From the NCBI GenBank assembly GCA_038030265.1, contig CM075938.1:18391009-18455008 (forward strand): 64,000 nt of DNA, in the 5' to 3' direction. A model generated the notes under the pieces. The model was not told the DNA's origin and made no database searches. It saw only the letters and a program-made list of their open reading frames with translations. The position numbers and the translations under genes are program-made. This DNA comes from Corythucha ciliata (Eukaryota > Arthropoda > Insecta > Hemiptera > Tingidae). This document shows positions 21,556-34,029 of this stretch, piece after piece (position 1 is the first letter of the stretch; each line of letters opens with the position of its first letter).

Positions 21556-22832
21556 CAGGGTGGTCGGTTTTGAGTAGCAAAAAAAATTGGGTAATAGTAC
21601 ACCGAGAATGGGATAAAAAAGTCCAATTCGGATAGTGGCCTATCTCTTTTTGTTTTCGAGTAATACTTTTTTTAGTGATTTTTAGGCGGAACTGTATTGT
21701 TCGCCGAAAAACTGTTATTTCTCAGCTTCTACTTCCCTTTTTTCCAAAAGTGATGGCAGTTTCGTAATCTACGGAAATTTTTCTACGGAATGAACGCAAA
21801 ATCAATATTCTAAATTGTCAAAAACGCCTAAAAACGTAACGTTTTCGTTGTGTTAATACAAAAAAACCAAGAATTTGACTTCACGAAACAATTTACTGCA
21901 TCACCAAAAATAGCTCCACACGTTGTCAAACGACATAAAAACTTCTCCGTTTTCCCAGCTTTCCAATGATGTACTTCAAAGTGGAATTATCTCCCTCCTT
22001 TGACGAGAAAATTCGAAAAGAAGCGAAAAAGTCATACTTTTTGGGTTAAAAATGTGAATAATACCAGGTGCGAAAATTCATTTGTTTGGCTCTCTTTCTT
22101 GGGAAATCCAAGCACTGGGACTGTAAAAATTAAAATGTATTGCATTTGAAGAATAAACAAACCAAATTAATAAAATGGACGAAGAGGTGTGCAAATTTAG
22201 GGCGTCTGCTGGTTTTTTATGGTGGCTGGGCTGGGATAGTCGGAGAGACCGATTAATAGGCCCACATTTCTTCGAAGGAACGGGGCAAGGCTACCTGCAT
22301 TTCCTGCAAGTCGAATTGCCACGACTTCTTGACGGAATGGACCAAGAGCTGAGGGAACAAATTATTTTCCAGCAAGACGGTGATTTCGGTCTCCGACCAC
22401 CAAAGCCCAGGCCCCATAAAACACCAGCAGACGCCCTAAATTCGCACACCTCTTCGTACATTTTATTAATTTGTTTGTTTGTTGCTTATTCTTCAAATGC
22501 AATACATTTTAATTTTTAAAGTGCCAGCGCTTGGATTTCTGAAGAAAGAGAGCCAAATAAATGAATTTTCGCACTTGTTTTTATTCACATTTTTAGCCCA
22601 AAATGTATGACTTTTGTATGTATCCCGTAGAAAATTGTCCGTAGATTACAAACTGCCATCACTTTTGGAACAAAGTGAAGTAGAAGCTGAGAAATATCGC
22701 CTAAAAATCACTAAAAAAATTATTACTCGAAAACAAAAAGAGATAGGCCACTATCCAAATAGGACTTTTTTTATCCCATTTTTGGTGTACTATTACCCAA
22801 TTTTTTTTTGCTACTCAAAACCGACCACCCTG
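21556..22832. mobile_element. Long-TIR Tc1/mariner/IS630-type element
   Basis: Ends CAGGGTGGTCGGTTTTGAGT and its complement, flanked by TA on both sides. Inverted arms of several hundred bp (from 21556 inward and from 22832 inward) flank a transposase fragment. Confidence 0.78.
22175..22420 (+). pseudogene. DDE_3 (Tc3/IS630-like) transposase fragment
   Basis: Internal piece reading GWDSRRDRLIGPHFFEGTGQ ... YLHFLQVELPRLLDG ... IIFQQDG. The GP-FF-G and FQQDG blocks are characteristic of Tc3/IS630-like DDE transposases, the last holding the second Asp. After FQQDG the frame runs into the right inverted arm, so the catalytic Glu and C-terminus are gone. It cannot mobilise itself. Confidence 0.65.
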
Positions 22833-22836
22833 TATA

Positions 22837-24271
22837 CAGGGTGTTCAAAAACTAGAGGGCAATATTTCGCCCGGTGATTCTGCACCTCAAATGGGTTAAA
22901 ACGACCCCTATTGACCGTAGTCCGATTCTCATTATTTTCCGAGATATTAAGGATTCAAGTACTTTTTGATTTTGCCTTATTTATTTTGCAAAAGTGGCCG
23001 TTGCATAGTAACTGGAGGCTCTAAGGTCAGATCTGACGGTACCATTGGAAAGAGCGAACTTTTTTCTATTAGAATTTAGGCATTCCATTCCATTTTGCAC
23101 CATACGTGCTCAGATATCCTGCAACAAATTCAAACTTGTTCAAAATTCAACCCATGTTCACGACACTTTGAAGCAGGATTGCTCCTCAACAGGTGCTTTC
23201 GGAGATGACATTTTTTCAGAAAAGTTGGCGCATATTATCACCATGAAAATTGTATTTTTAGATCGCCTTCTTATAGGGACTTTTTTCTAGAAATTTCATA
23301 TTCGTGCTTGAAAAACACGAGACACCTATTCATTTCTAACGTAGTTTTCTTGACATAAATCTCAAAATTGGTGACAGAGAAATGGAAAAAAAGTAATAAT
23401 AATAAAATAAATAAGTAAAACTGGAAAATAAGCAAGAAATCAAACGATTTCAAAGATATTTTTCTTTGAAATTATTGTTATTTATTATTAATATTTATTT
23501 ACTATTTTTTAAATATTTTTTCTTAATGCTTTTATTATAATTTTCCATTTTTTATTTAATTTTGATAATAATTATTAAAAATGAATGATAATAATAATTA
23601 ATAATACGAATATTAAGAGTTTCTCCTATGAAAACTTCTCCTTTTTTTCCTTTTGTACATTTTTACTTTTTTTGTGTGCATTATAATTTTTTTTTTGCCC
23701 TTTTTCCATTTTTTTTTTTTTTTTTTTTTCATTTTTGCGTCACCAATTTTGAGATTTATGGCAAGAAAACTACGTCAGAAATGAATAGGTGTCTCGTGTT
23801 TTTCAAGCACGAATATGAAATTTCTAGAAAAAAGTACGAAGGCGATCTAAAAATACAATTTTCATGGTGATACTATGCGCCAACTTTTCTGAAAAAATGT
23901 CATCTCCGAAAGCACCTGTTGAGGAGCAATCCAGCTTCAAAGTGTCGTGAACATGGGTTGAATTTTGAACAAGTTTGACTTTGTTGCAGGATATCTGAGC
24001 ACGTATGGAGCAAAATGGAATGGAATGCCTAAACTCTAATAGAAAAAAGTCTACTCTTTCCAATGGTACCGTCAGATCTGACCTTAGAGCCTCCGGTTAC
24101 TATGCAACGGCCACTTTTCCAAAATAAACAAGGCAAAATCAAAAAGTACTTAAATCCTGAATACCTCGGAAAATAATGAGAATCGAACTGTGGTCAATAG
24201 GGGTCGTTTTAACCCATTTGAGGTGCAGAATCACCGGGCGAAATATTGCCCTCTATTTTTTGAACACCCTG
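22837..24271. mobile_element. Non-autonomous foldback with CAGGGTGTTC ends
   Basis: Starts two bases after the preceding element. Arms of about 500 bp (22837-23345; about 23750-24271) are near-perfect inverted repeats around an AT-rich centre. Flanked by TA. No transposase seen. Confidence 0.78.
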
Positions 24272-24273
24272 TA

Positions 24274-24572
24274 TATATGAATCCTGGAGACCACTGAATT
24301 CGTGTTCTAGAGGTTCTGAAACGTGAAAAAAACATGACATGACCCATGTTTGCCACCATCACGACGAGAGCATGCTGGGATATTTGAGTGGATTCCCACA
24401 GTAGAACTTAACCCTTGTATGAACTTTTACTGCGGTCAGTTTCGCAGGTCAGGTTGGCCGTGTGGGCGTGGTCCCTGGGAAGCCTGCTGTTGTCGTCAAG
24501 AGTGCGGAACACTGGAGTGGACGGAATTGAAGAGAAAATGACAAAGAGGAAGAAAGATGAAGAATTGAGTCA
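24274..24572. repeat. Family-A 5' end plus block C, copy 1
   Basis: 24274-24357 is the inverted start of family A, missing its hairpin tip. 24360-24572 (starting CATGCTGGGATATTTGAG) is repeated at 40657-40855 with few changes. Block C resumes at about 27493 after an insertion. Confidence 0.65.
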
Positions 24573-26812
24573 CACGGAAAAAAAAACTCGGCATTCTAAG
24601 TCGCTAAAAATTACCGAGTTGAGTTTGATCGCTAACTTGTACCTTAAAAATCGGTTAAAAATTTGCTTCAAAGAACCCCTCTCACGTTTTTAACGACTTC
24701 TTACGGAGTGTGAAATGTTAGTCGTTTAGGAATCGCTTTGAATATGCGAATGAATAACTGATATTTAAACGACTGGGAAAATAACTAAAACGAGCTACTC
24801 GTTGGAAAAAAAGACTCGATTAAAAAGTATGGGGCTTTAAACGACTGTGTAGCGATATGACACTAACTAGTCGGTAAATTGGAAATAATCGGTAAAGTTT
24901 TAGTGATGTATACTCCTTTTTCGTCGGTTGAATTTCGGTTGTTCAAGCAAGACACTCGTTGAAAAAGTACTACTTGATGAAACATATCGAGTTGGAACCG
25001 ACTGTACACGACTACCCCGTATCTTTTAGTTCTTGATAAAAAAAATTGGAGTTCCTCAATTCTGATCTGAATTAGCAATATGTCTTTATAGTTATCTATA
25101 GTTTCATCGTACCTATGGGTAGCTCTCATGTGTTCAGCATTCAGCAATTAAGAAATACGAGGTTCACGATTTTTCATGAACACACCCTATAATTTAACAT
25201 TTCACTTTTATAAGTTTGCGTAGATGTTTACGAGGTAATCCATGGTTGATTCATGCTTACTCCCCAAAACTATAGTGATTGAGCTAATACATTTAAACTC
25301 TCAACAATTTCTAATTTTTTACCTGCCAACCGAAGGCCCCCCTAGCCCCCCCCCCAGTTAGCACCCTTGAAAAATTTGTCCTATACCTCAAAGGCTCGAT
25401 CCAAAAACCAACTTTTGGTGTATCAAAAAAAGGTTACCACAAGTCATAAACAAAGGAAGTAGATGGATTTACAAAACAGTACGGGAGAGGTTGCAGGGGT
25501 TGTATGAAGCAAAACCGTTCAGCTTGAGGTAGGAAACGAATATGGAAGGCACCCTTCGTGAAATGCGTATGATGCAAAAATAATATTAAGAAATTCAAGT
25601 AATGACGAAGAGTGGAGACCCCGGCTCAAAGTCGAAGCTAAGGCGCAGGCCCATATAGTCCGCAATCGCTTTTGCCTCGTTCACGGTGCACGTTACTCGC
25701 TTAAAAGTCAGGCGTAAGTCGTTTGACTCTCGATGGAAGAGTTCAGGGACGCGTGGTGGTCTGGTGGGAGAGGTCAGATCTCTGCTAAAGCTTCTTATTT
25801 GGAAGTCGGATTGAGCAGTACATGGTGGTTTACATTCAGTTCGTATTGTATTGTATTACACCTTCTTGCATTGTGTCTAAACGTCTTAAGAATTCATTTT
25901 ACTTAAACTGCGTGACAGCGGAGTCAGCGTGCAATTCCTTCCGTCCTAGGTAAGTTTTCTTTGTTTTCTTTTATGCGTGTTTGCATGAGCGTTAGACATT
26001 GAGTGCAATTTTATGAGACAAATCAGTCAAGTCGTGCTTATTATTGGAAGGCTAATATTTTAATAACTTAACAAGGTATACACTATTGCCTTCAAGCAAT
26101 GCTCCAAGTCTTTCCTCGCGTTTATTTCGGAGGGATTGCCTAAACCGTTAGCAGGTTGTGGTTGAGAATCTTCTTAACGTATGAGGCCTAAGAGAAATTA
26201 CGATAGGAAAAATTATCCTTATTAAATTAAATTTTCCTTATTATTCTCGTATTTATAAGGCATATTTTTGTGTCTTTCTGTTTGTGTCTTGTGAATTATC
26301 ACGGCGTGAGGCGGGAATGCTTTCCCTCCCAGCCCGATCCTCATGACGCCTGATGCCTAGCTCTCAGTTTCCATAACTTGTCCCTGAGCGCCTGTTCCAC
26401 ATTATTAGTTTTTAATTTTAATTTTAATTTTATTTTAAGACCAAAACATACGATGAAGGAGGAGACTCCCATCTCCTTCTGATTTCACTGCCGTTTGCAG
26501 TTCGGTTGTTCAAGCAAGACACTCGTTGAAAAAGTACTACTTGATGAAACATATCGAGTTGGAACCGACTGTACAAGTACAAGGTAGTGGCCAACTGAAG
26601 AATCACCATGCAGCATGAACTGGCTGAATTCGTGGCGTAAACAAAATCCCGAAGTAAAAAAGCGTATTCGTCGAGCTAAACGTCGAGTTCGGACGGACAT
26701 GTTACCGGAAAAAAAGATGAAACCCGATTTATGTGAGACTCGTATGTGAAAGCGACCAAACTTGAATGTAAGACTTATTATAGGCTCAAGAAAATAAAAA
26801 AGAATAATACTA
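24573..26812. other. Sequence specific to copy 1, no gene recognised
   Basis: Interrupts block C. Contains a 75-bp direct repeat (24934-25008 and 26501-26575), a scattered AACGAC/ACTCG word pattern at 24600-25000, and no convincing coding region. Confidence 0.45.
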
Positions 26813-27488
26813 CAGTAGAACTTCGATAATTCGGACCTCTATAATTCGTAGTTCCCTATAATTCGTAGTAAATGCTCGGTCCCTTGAAAAAACCTCTATA
26901 ATTCGTAGAAAATCATTGCATTTCGGTCCCTTGACAAAACCTCTATAATTCGTAGTAATTTCGCAGCCCAGTCGGCGCTGGAGCCTCTATAATTCGAAGT
27001 CAAGGTGGTGAGAACACGCTGTAATTCGTAGTTGACCGTGAGTCGTAGTTGGACGCGATGAACATTGCTCATAAATCATGGACAATGTTTCTCAGCAAAC
27101 GATCCGAAACTGTTTCGCACACTGCGATTTTTATGATGATCAACAAGCTGAAGGTGTAATTCCAGAAGGATCCCTCGCTGTAGCCGCTGCTGACTGGTCT
27201 CGTGTTGTGAGTGGACAGCAAGACAGCCTAACATTCATGGAGTTTGTTAGTGCTGACGACGAAGTGGCCATTTCAAGTGCCATGACTGATAATGAAATTT
27301 TGGCTCAACACATTAAACACGATTCGGACAATCAGGATGACGACGAAGACGATGACGACGATCAACCTCCTCAGTCAATTTCCTTCAAGCAAGCTCGATC
27401 TCACATCGCGGAATTGAGACATTTCTTGTCGACGAGAGACGTCGACGACTCAGCTTTTTCCGCCTTGGTTTGCCTGGAAAATGTAATT
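26813..27488 (+). mobile_element. pogo/Tigger element fragment
   Basis: Begins TA|CAGTAGAACTTCGATAATTC, typical of pogo-type ends, followed by at least six copies of a CTATAATTCGTAG word, then transposase sequence. The right end is missing: block C resumes at about 27490. Confidence 0.65.
27078..27488 (+). pseudogene. Tigger-like transposase C-terminal fragment
   Basis: Reads NVSQQTIRNCFAHCDF, then an acidic region with an Asp run (about 27340-27363) and a helical tail (ARSHIAELRHFLSTRD). W-x-V-x-x-x-TI-x-NCF is the conserved end of pogo/Tigger and CENP-B-like transposases. Upstream HKSW sits one base out of frame, so there is a 1-nt loss near 27078. The DNA-binding and DDE domains are absent. 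The last part of the frame (after 27488) is block C. Confidence 0.68.
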
Positions 27489-27579
27489 GATTGGTGGTCA
27501 CTTATGAAATTTGAAATTTTATCCCGCCAGAGCGCTCTTCCAACATTTGGTCTCAACTTTTGGTGCATTATACTATATT

Positions 27580-27697
27580 ATATATTAGTGCATATTATAT
27601 ATTAAATAATATTATGGCCGTTTTCTTGTTAGCACGATATCTCTCGAAGAAATCAATTTAGCGGAACGCGCCTTGGCACAAAAATCAGTAGTCATAA
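27580..27697 (+). mobile_element. Family-A fragment running into the gap
   Basis: The TTAGCACGATATCTCTCGAA unit start is present and the sequence is then lost in the N run. The internal 295-bp repeats may be why the assembly broke here. Confidence 0.55.
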
Positions 27698-28197
27698 NNN
27701 NNNNNNNNNNNNNNNNNNNNNNNNNNNNNNNNNNNNNNNNNNNNNNNNNNNNNNNNNNNNNNNNNNNNNNNNNNNNNNNNNNNNNNNNNNNNNNNNNNNN
27801 NNNNNNNNNNNNNNNNNNNNNNNNNNNNNNNNNNNNNNNNNNNNNNNNNNNNNNNNNNNNNNNNNNNNNNNNNNNNNNNNNNNNNNNNNNNNNNNNNNNN
27901 NNNNNNNNNNNNNNNNNNNNNNNNNNNNNNNNNNNNNNNNNNNNNNNNNNNNNNNNNNNNNNNNNNNNNNNNNNNNNNNNNNNNNNNNNNNNNNNNNNNN
28001 NNNNNNNNNNNNNNNNNNNNNNNNNNNNNNNNNNNNNNNNNNNNNNNNNNNNNNNNNNNNNNNNNNNNNNNNNNNNNNNNNNNNNNNNNNNNNNNNNNNN
28101 NNNNNNNNNNNNNNNNNNNNNNNNNNNNNNNNNNNNNNNNNNNNNNNNNNNNNNNNNNNNNNNNNNNNNNNNNNNNNNNNNNNNNNNNNNNNNNNNN
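27698..28197. other. Assembly gap (500 N)
   Basis: Exactly 500 N, a conventional placeholder; the true length is unknown. Reading frames reported through it are meaningless. Confidence 0.99.
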
Positions 28198-28258
28198 GTC
28201 TACTTGTGATCAGAATGAACATATTTTTGAACAAAAAACTTACTCGTGTAAAAGGGGC

Positions 28259-28490
28259 CTAAGAATCATTTTCTGAGCTCAATGTCTTAAACAACGATTC
28301 GGCGTGTTCTTGATGAGGAGCTTCTTGTTCTGTCAAACTTTCTTCTTTCTTTAACACGATTCCATACAGATCCAAAACAGTTCTTCGCTCAGTATCTTCC
28401 TCACATAAACGATGGACATCATTCCACAAAAAAACTTGTGCTTTAAAAATTCCTCCAAATAAACTCCGAATTTGCGACTTTTTTTACTCT
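28259..28490 (-). CDS. Unrecognised C-terminal reading frame
   Basis: Minus strand, open up to about 28490, reading KAQVFLWNDVHRLCEEDTER, then an acidic Glu-rich tail and TAG at 28261-28259. The composition looks protein-like (charged, helical) and it lies just left of the point where the Harbinger copy diverges from copy 1. No family recognised. May be a fragment of a mobile-element gene. Confidence 0.25.
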
Positions 28491-29188
28491 TCGGAACCAA
28501 TTTAACACTGATTATCCAGTCATTTGTTTTAGATCGTGAAAATTACGTTGGTTTCTGAACACCGACACCCTCGAAGAAAATTGCTTGCTCATCACGGTAC
28601 AAACTTCGGAAAAACTCTTTTCAGACGGTTTGCAAGGATGACTTTATATCGCTGAGTAGTGAATAAGCTTCATTTCCCATGACCAATATCAAAATGGGAA
28701 CCTTTCTGCCTTCCTCTGTTGAATTAACCAATTAAAATTGTTCCAGTCTCTCTTGGTACATGTTTACCTGTATCAATTTATTGTAACACGCTAATGAGTA
28801 TGGTAAAACAAATCAACTTTTTAGCAAATTCTACAAATATTTTCTACAGCTTTTGAGAATTAGAGAATGTTGCCTTCAATTTAGTTTCTACTACAACTGC
28901 GTACAAAATAAGCACCCTTGCCCACCAGACCTGTACAACGCGTTCTGACCGAGAGCGCTGGGTTGCTGGGCGTGCACTACCACATGGCCTTTCGAGTTCC
29001 TGGTTGGTTTCTAAATTAAAGACAAATATTTCAAACTGGTATTTGATGACCTGTTTTTGTTGATAAACTTTTCACTGAGATTTTTTTGTTTGTTTTTCTG
29101 TGGACCTGAAACTTTGGTACTCTGGCTCCGGCTCACATTGAAACATTATTTTTTTAAATTTCATGAAAATAAATTGTAGAAGTAAAAC

Positions 29189-29325
29189 GGCCTTTACATG
29201 CAAGTTTTAAAAAGCTGAGCTTAGGGCTTCAGCCAATCAGAGCATTCCGAGTCCACAGCGCAGAGCACTCTGATTGGTTGAAGCCCACAGCTCAGCTTTT
29301 AAAGCTTGCACATGAAGGCGGCTTA
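29189..29325. mobile_element. Small palindromic MITE, copy 2
   Basis: Same hairpin as 18029-18165, same insertion point. Confidence 0.6.
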
Positions 29326-30104
29326 AATGATTGTTAGGGTGCATACGGGAGTAATTGGCGCTCGATTGGACCTCTTGGGCTGGAATACTCTCAGAAGGAC
29401 CTGCAAAACAACAACACGAACCGTAAGAGGAATGAAGAAAATGAGGAGCGCCCCCTGCCTCACACTCACTTTCCATAGGGACAAGTACTCCGTCATCTTG
29501 GAGAACAAAATTCACAGCCTCGGCCATGGCTGCTGTGTCATTGTCGACTGCTCCCTGAATTTCGCTGGCGACACATTCGAGCAGGAAGTCGTCTGCCTCC
29601 TCATGGCCCGGAGATGGTGGGGCTCTCCCCCCCCCCCCTACGAATGAATTGAAAATTACGTACTTTCAATTGTCGGATTTGTCCGCCAATTTGTTAAAAT
29701 GAACTACTTTATATGCTATTTAGTAACATAAAAGTATTTTATGAGGAAATCTGACCTGTTTTCATAATTTCTTTCTTGTGGTCAGCCAGCTCCTTTCTTA
29801 CCGTTTTCATGTTGTCCCACAATTTTTTTAACTGTTTTGCGTTTCTCTAGGAGAATATTTAACAAAATGATAAACCGCAATCACCCAGTTCAAGGAGAAA
29901 AATTAATATTTTAAAAGTTCAACTTACCGGGGCATGCTCCGGGACTTCATTGAACTCTTGTTCAATTTTGAGCCACCCGGAGGCTTTCTCCTGAGATGAC
30001 CGGGCATCCGTGTTTTTATTTTCCACGACGTCTTTGTATTTACCGACCAACGATTTTAAAAAGTCTTTTTCGATTTGAGAAAACACAACTCTTCTGCCGG
30101 GCAT
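29326..30104 (-). pseudogene. Harbinger Myb/SANT-like protein, copy 2
   Basis: Exons 30104-29928, 29846-29756, 29637-29470 and from 29400. Same protein as at 17403-18944, but the G run opening exon 3 is one base longer, which puts all four exons in one frame (KTG joined to GGG, then HEEADDFLLECV). The coiled-coil C-terminal exon is absent and the MITE at 29189-29325 follows, so the gene is truncated though its DNA-binding part is intact. Confidence 0.65.
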
Positions 30105-30596
30105 CTTTCAGTGAAATTTTTATTCATAAAATGATTTTATATTCAAACCAGATGATTTATTTCACAACTGTACTCGCGCACTAAATGAAACGGCACTTTT
30201 CATAGGTTGAATCAGCGTAGTAAATCGTTCCTTTTTAGTGCCTTGAAGGCGACCTTGGAGGAAGCCTTGAGCCAAGTGAAGAAACGTTTCTAAATAGAAA
30301 ACTGGTCAAGGCGTCCTTCTCAGCAAAGGGCGCCTTTCTCGAGGACGCCTTTACTTCAAGTCGTGGAACTGTTGAAGGAACGTTCATAAATACGGGCATT
30401 AGGCCCGTATTTAGGAACGTTCCTTGAAGCTTCCTTGGGTCAAAGCGTCCTTGAGAAGCCTTCCTTGACAAGTTTTCGTATTTATGAAACTTCTCGAGTT
30501 GAAGGCTACCTTGACTTCAAGGAAGCCTTGGTAGAAATCGTTTCTTGAACCAAGGTAGCTTGTGATCTGCCCTGAGGCTTCCTTCACTTCCATTAG

Positions 30597-30768
30597 GTCG
30601 GTCGTTCACTGGAAGCCTTTTCGAGCGGCGCGACAACGAGCGTACATCCCAAAGGCTCAAATTGAAAGTGACATCGTCCACTGTAGTGAATTAAATTTAA
30701 GCCTTTTTGGATGTACGAGCGTTGTATAGCGCTGCTCAAAAACGCTTCCAGTTGACGCCGGCCATATC
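30597..30768. mobile_element. MITE with ~64-bp inverted repeats
   Basis: Arms GGTCGGTCGTTCACTGGAAG and its near complement fold across the element. Inside, GCGTACATCC...GGATGTACG. Inserted in the leader of the Harbinger transposase remnant; the empty site is visible at about 15500. Confidence 0.65.
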
Positions 30769-31108
30769 TATTATTTCAATTTGGTTTCGCATTTCGGTGT
30801 GGAAATTAATATAAAAAAAAATCTATGGAAGGAAATGATGACTTCATTGAATATTTGCTTCACAAAGTAAATTATTGTTAGGGTCACGGCAGTAATTGCG
30901 GTCTATTGGCCCTCTTGGGTTGGAATACTCTCAGAAGGTCCGGCAAAACAACGATACGAACCGTCGGCGTCGTAAGAGGGATGAAGAAAATGAGGAAGGG
31001 GCCAGATTGCTTCAACGGGCCCTGCCCCACACTTACTTTCCGTCGGGACAAGTACTCCGTCATCTCGAAGAACGAAATTCATGGCCTCGGCCATAGCTGT
31101 TGTAGCAT

Positions 31109-32595
31109 AAGGAACTTCCATGGGTCGAAAAATTGGATAAAAATTTATTGCTGACTGACAATTGGTACCTGAAAATGAGTTCTTTTGAGTTAAATTATTT
31201 TTAAAAATAGCCACTAATTAACAAATTAGCAATAAAAAATTGTTATTTTTTATGCCCTCGAAAACGCCTTCTGATTGGTTGAAGACCGGTGACGTAATTG
31301 GCCGCAGTCACACGGGCGACCCGTCTCCCACATCCCCTACTTGTACATGCTTTTCGACGCTGTATGCATTATTATTCGGATACTTATGTTTAACGTGAAA
31401 CACAAAATAATGTTAATATTTCACAAGCAAATGCTGCGAGCTCCTATTTATGAAATTGCTTCGTGAGGCAAGTACGCAACCTAGCAATAACCTACCTCTC
31501 TTCTTCTTGATTGGGTTGATTTCCATAGCGGTTTTTTCTGCTTGAGTTGTTCCGGAGTTACGATTTGTCCTGATTTCCCAGTTGTACTTTCTTGTGACTA
31601 TTTTCTTTGGGTCTCAATTCCTGTCTCATTTCAATCGTTCTTTTCAGAACGCCGATCTTTCGCTCAATTTCCTCGACACCTTCATACCTAAGGCGAGTCC
31701 TGGAAGAGCTGTTTTCCTCAACTTTCCTTCAATCCTTCTGCGAGATGTTGAGAATTTTTTTCTTGATATCCGATAGTAATTTCCCACTCGTTTCACGCAG
31801 TACTACTTGGTACTCTTATGGATCAAAGGTAAAAGTAAATAAGACTGAATCACCAGAAGAATTCCAATCTACATTCAATGATTAGAACAATGTTAAACTT
31901 GCCTATCCAATTTTACGCCTTTGCATTCCACACCAAAATCTATGTTGTCCTTAATGAATGAACTTACTGCAAAAGCAGAAGGCACGGAAGATTCTGTGTG
32001 GAGGCCTTCTCGAATCCCTCACGCGGCTGTATTTTCTGGTAATATATTACCCACAATCCCCGACGGCACAAAACAAAATAGGTACCCTAAAAACACTACA
32101 CAAAACGCTATACACTATAAATAATTGTTAATAAACAAATAGAACGAATGGGTAAACTGAAAACTGCTCAAATGTGCCACGGTAAATCTCACGCTTTGTT
32201 ATCAACGTTTTCAACTTAGTGATAGTGTTCGCTTCTCAAAAAACTAAGAAAAAACCTCAGATTAACTTCGATATAAGGTACCTGATTGAAATCTATGACC
32301 ACAGGCTATCTCAGCTGAATTTTAAATATAAAATACCCCCAAAAATTGAAGGATCATTTCCTTTATGCATCAGTAATACGGAGGATTACATTTCATAGAG
32401 CGTCCTGTGACGTCATGATGAATACAAGTTGGCCCCTGGAATGGGGGGCGGTTGGGGGGCCATTTAAAAATCCAAAGTTTTAAAAAATCCTCAAAATTCA
32501 ATGTTTCAGTTTTTGGGAATAAAACTTACTGCAATATATTTAGAATTCAATATTTAAAATAAAAAAAAATCTTCCGAAAAATGTGCAAGTTCCTT
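31109..32595. mobile_element. 1.5-kb insertion with AAGGAACTT ends
   Basis: Splits the Myb exon remnant between GCCATAGCTGTTGTAGCAT and ATTGTCGACAGCTCCCTGG. The ends AAGGAACTT and AAGTTCCTT are inverted. Small open frames inside are not recognisable. Confidence 0.5.
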
Positions 32596-33029
32596 ATTGT
32601 CGACAGCTCCCTGGATTTCACTGGTAATACATGCGAGCAGGAAATCGGCACGAAGATGGTGGGACCCTCTCTCTTTTACCGGGCAGCTTTAAGTAAAATT
32701 ATTTCAGTCATAAAATGAATTTAAACGATATTCATATTCAAACTAGATCATTTATTTCACTAATGTACTGGCGCACTAAATGAAACGGCGCTTTCCATTG
32801 GTTGAATCGGCGTCTAGGGAAAACTAGATAGTAAATCGTTCCTTGTTAGTCCCTTGAAGGCGACCTTGGTAAAGGAAGCCGTGAGCCAAGTGAAGGAACG
32901 TTTCTAAATACGAAAAATGGTCAAGGCGTCCTTCTCAGCAAAGGGCGCCTTTCTCCAGGACGCCTTGACTTCAAGTCGAGGAGCTGTTGAAGGAACGTTC
33001 ATAAATACCGTCCTAAATCTCGTCTGATT

Positions 33030-33983
33030 CTCTTGAAAATTCGTGTAAGTGACTCACTCTAATTATTTTCATAATTTCAAAACTTTCTACTGTGAGCAAG
33101 ATAATTTTTAAAAATGTTTTGTCGCTTACGATCGAACAAGGGAAAACAAATTCTGTTCTTCGGTGGATACGATTTAGGAGGTTACGTTTACTGAATCAGC
33201 TCACTGTCGCTTACGTTTTCCCGTGGAGGGTTAAATTCATTAAAAAATTTAAACAAATAGCCGTTTTCTACTTGTACTATGGCTAGTCATAAAAAACAAA
33301 ACATACGTAATTGAACACATTGCACGTCTAAGAATAACAATGCAATTGCACGTCTATAAGAACAACAACAGTAAAGTCACCAATTTTGGCATGCATCGAA
33401 AGCTATCAATGATAGCGGCCTGGTGTTGGTTGCATTTTCGTTGTATAAATACGTGGACAGAATAGGTCTGTTCGCGGAGAAAAAGTGTAGGGTAGGGTAG
33501 TGTAGAGTAGTGTAGGGTAGGTTGGGGTAGCTGGTGTAGGCGAGGGCAGCGAGGATTTTTTTGTTACGCGCACGCTTTCAGAGCAGCCAGTGTAAATTCA
33601 TAACAGTCTTTTTTTTTCTCACTCCTATGCATGTTAGATAAGAGTTATCAATTTATAACAAAAAAATGGAGTAACTTCGGGCAGCCCGGAGTAGCTCTGA
33701 ACTCATCCCGAACGCTCTAGCACTCGCTACACTAACCACACTCGTCTGCTCGCGAACGCTTTTCGGGCGCCCAAGTGTACCCTCGGGCAACCTAGTCTCG
33801 CGAACAGACGAAATGAGTTTCATTGATCTTGTTGGAGGTGCCATGGCGTTTAAGAAGTTTTATTTTAAATAAAAAGCGGAGAAAGAAAAAAAAGGTTCTT
33901 TTATACGGCAAAAAACGTAAAAAGTATTTTTTTAGAACAATAACATGTGACGCAGAATATTTTCAAGTTAACCACCTTCAACA
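33030..33983 (-). mobile_element. Copia LTR remnant, copy 2
   Basis: Near-identical to 20225-21177; differences include GAGTAG for GTGTAG near 33505 and GTGCCA for GGCGTT near 33838. Confidence 0.5.
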
Positions 33984-34029
33984 CTCCCACTTTAACGAAA
34001 AAAATATTCTGCGTTGATTCCATGTTGAT

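Larger units (their letters stand above)
28768..30397. mobile_element. Right half of a Harbinger element, copy 2
   Basis: 28768-30104 is nearly identical to 17608-18945. It ends in AACGTTCATAAATACGGGC beside a TTA shared with the next element. The transposase half is missing: homology starts exactly at the ACAG splice acceptor of the Myb gene's last exon. Confidence 0.75.
30402..33013. mobile_element. Internally deleted Harbinger derivative
   Basis: Ends GGCCCGTATTTAGGAACGTT and its near complement at about 32994-33013. It keeps the transposase start (MEGNDDF at about 30823) fused to the 3' part of the Myb gene (30876-31108), so most of both genes is deleted. Two further elements are inserted (30597-30768 and 31109-32595). 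Confidence 0.7.

Noticed and set aside
27673..28234. Long frames through the N run
   Set aside because: The sequence there is unknown.
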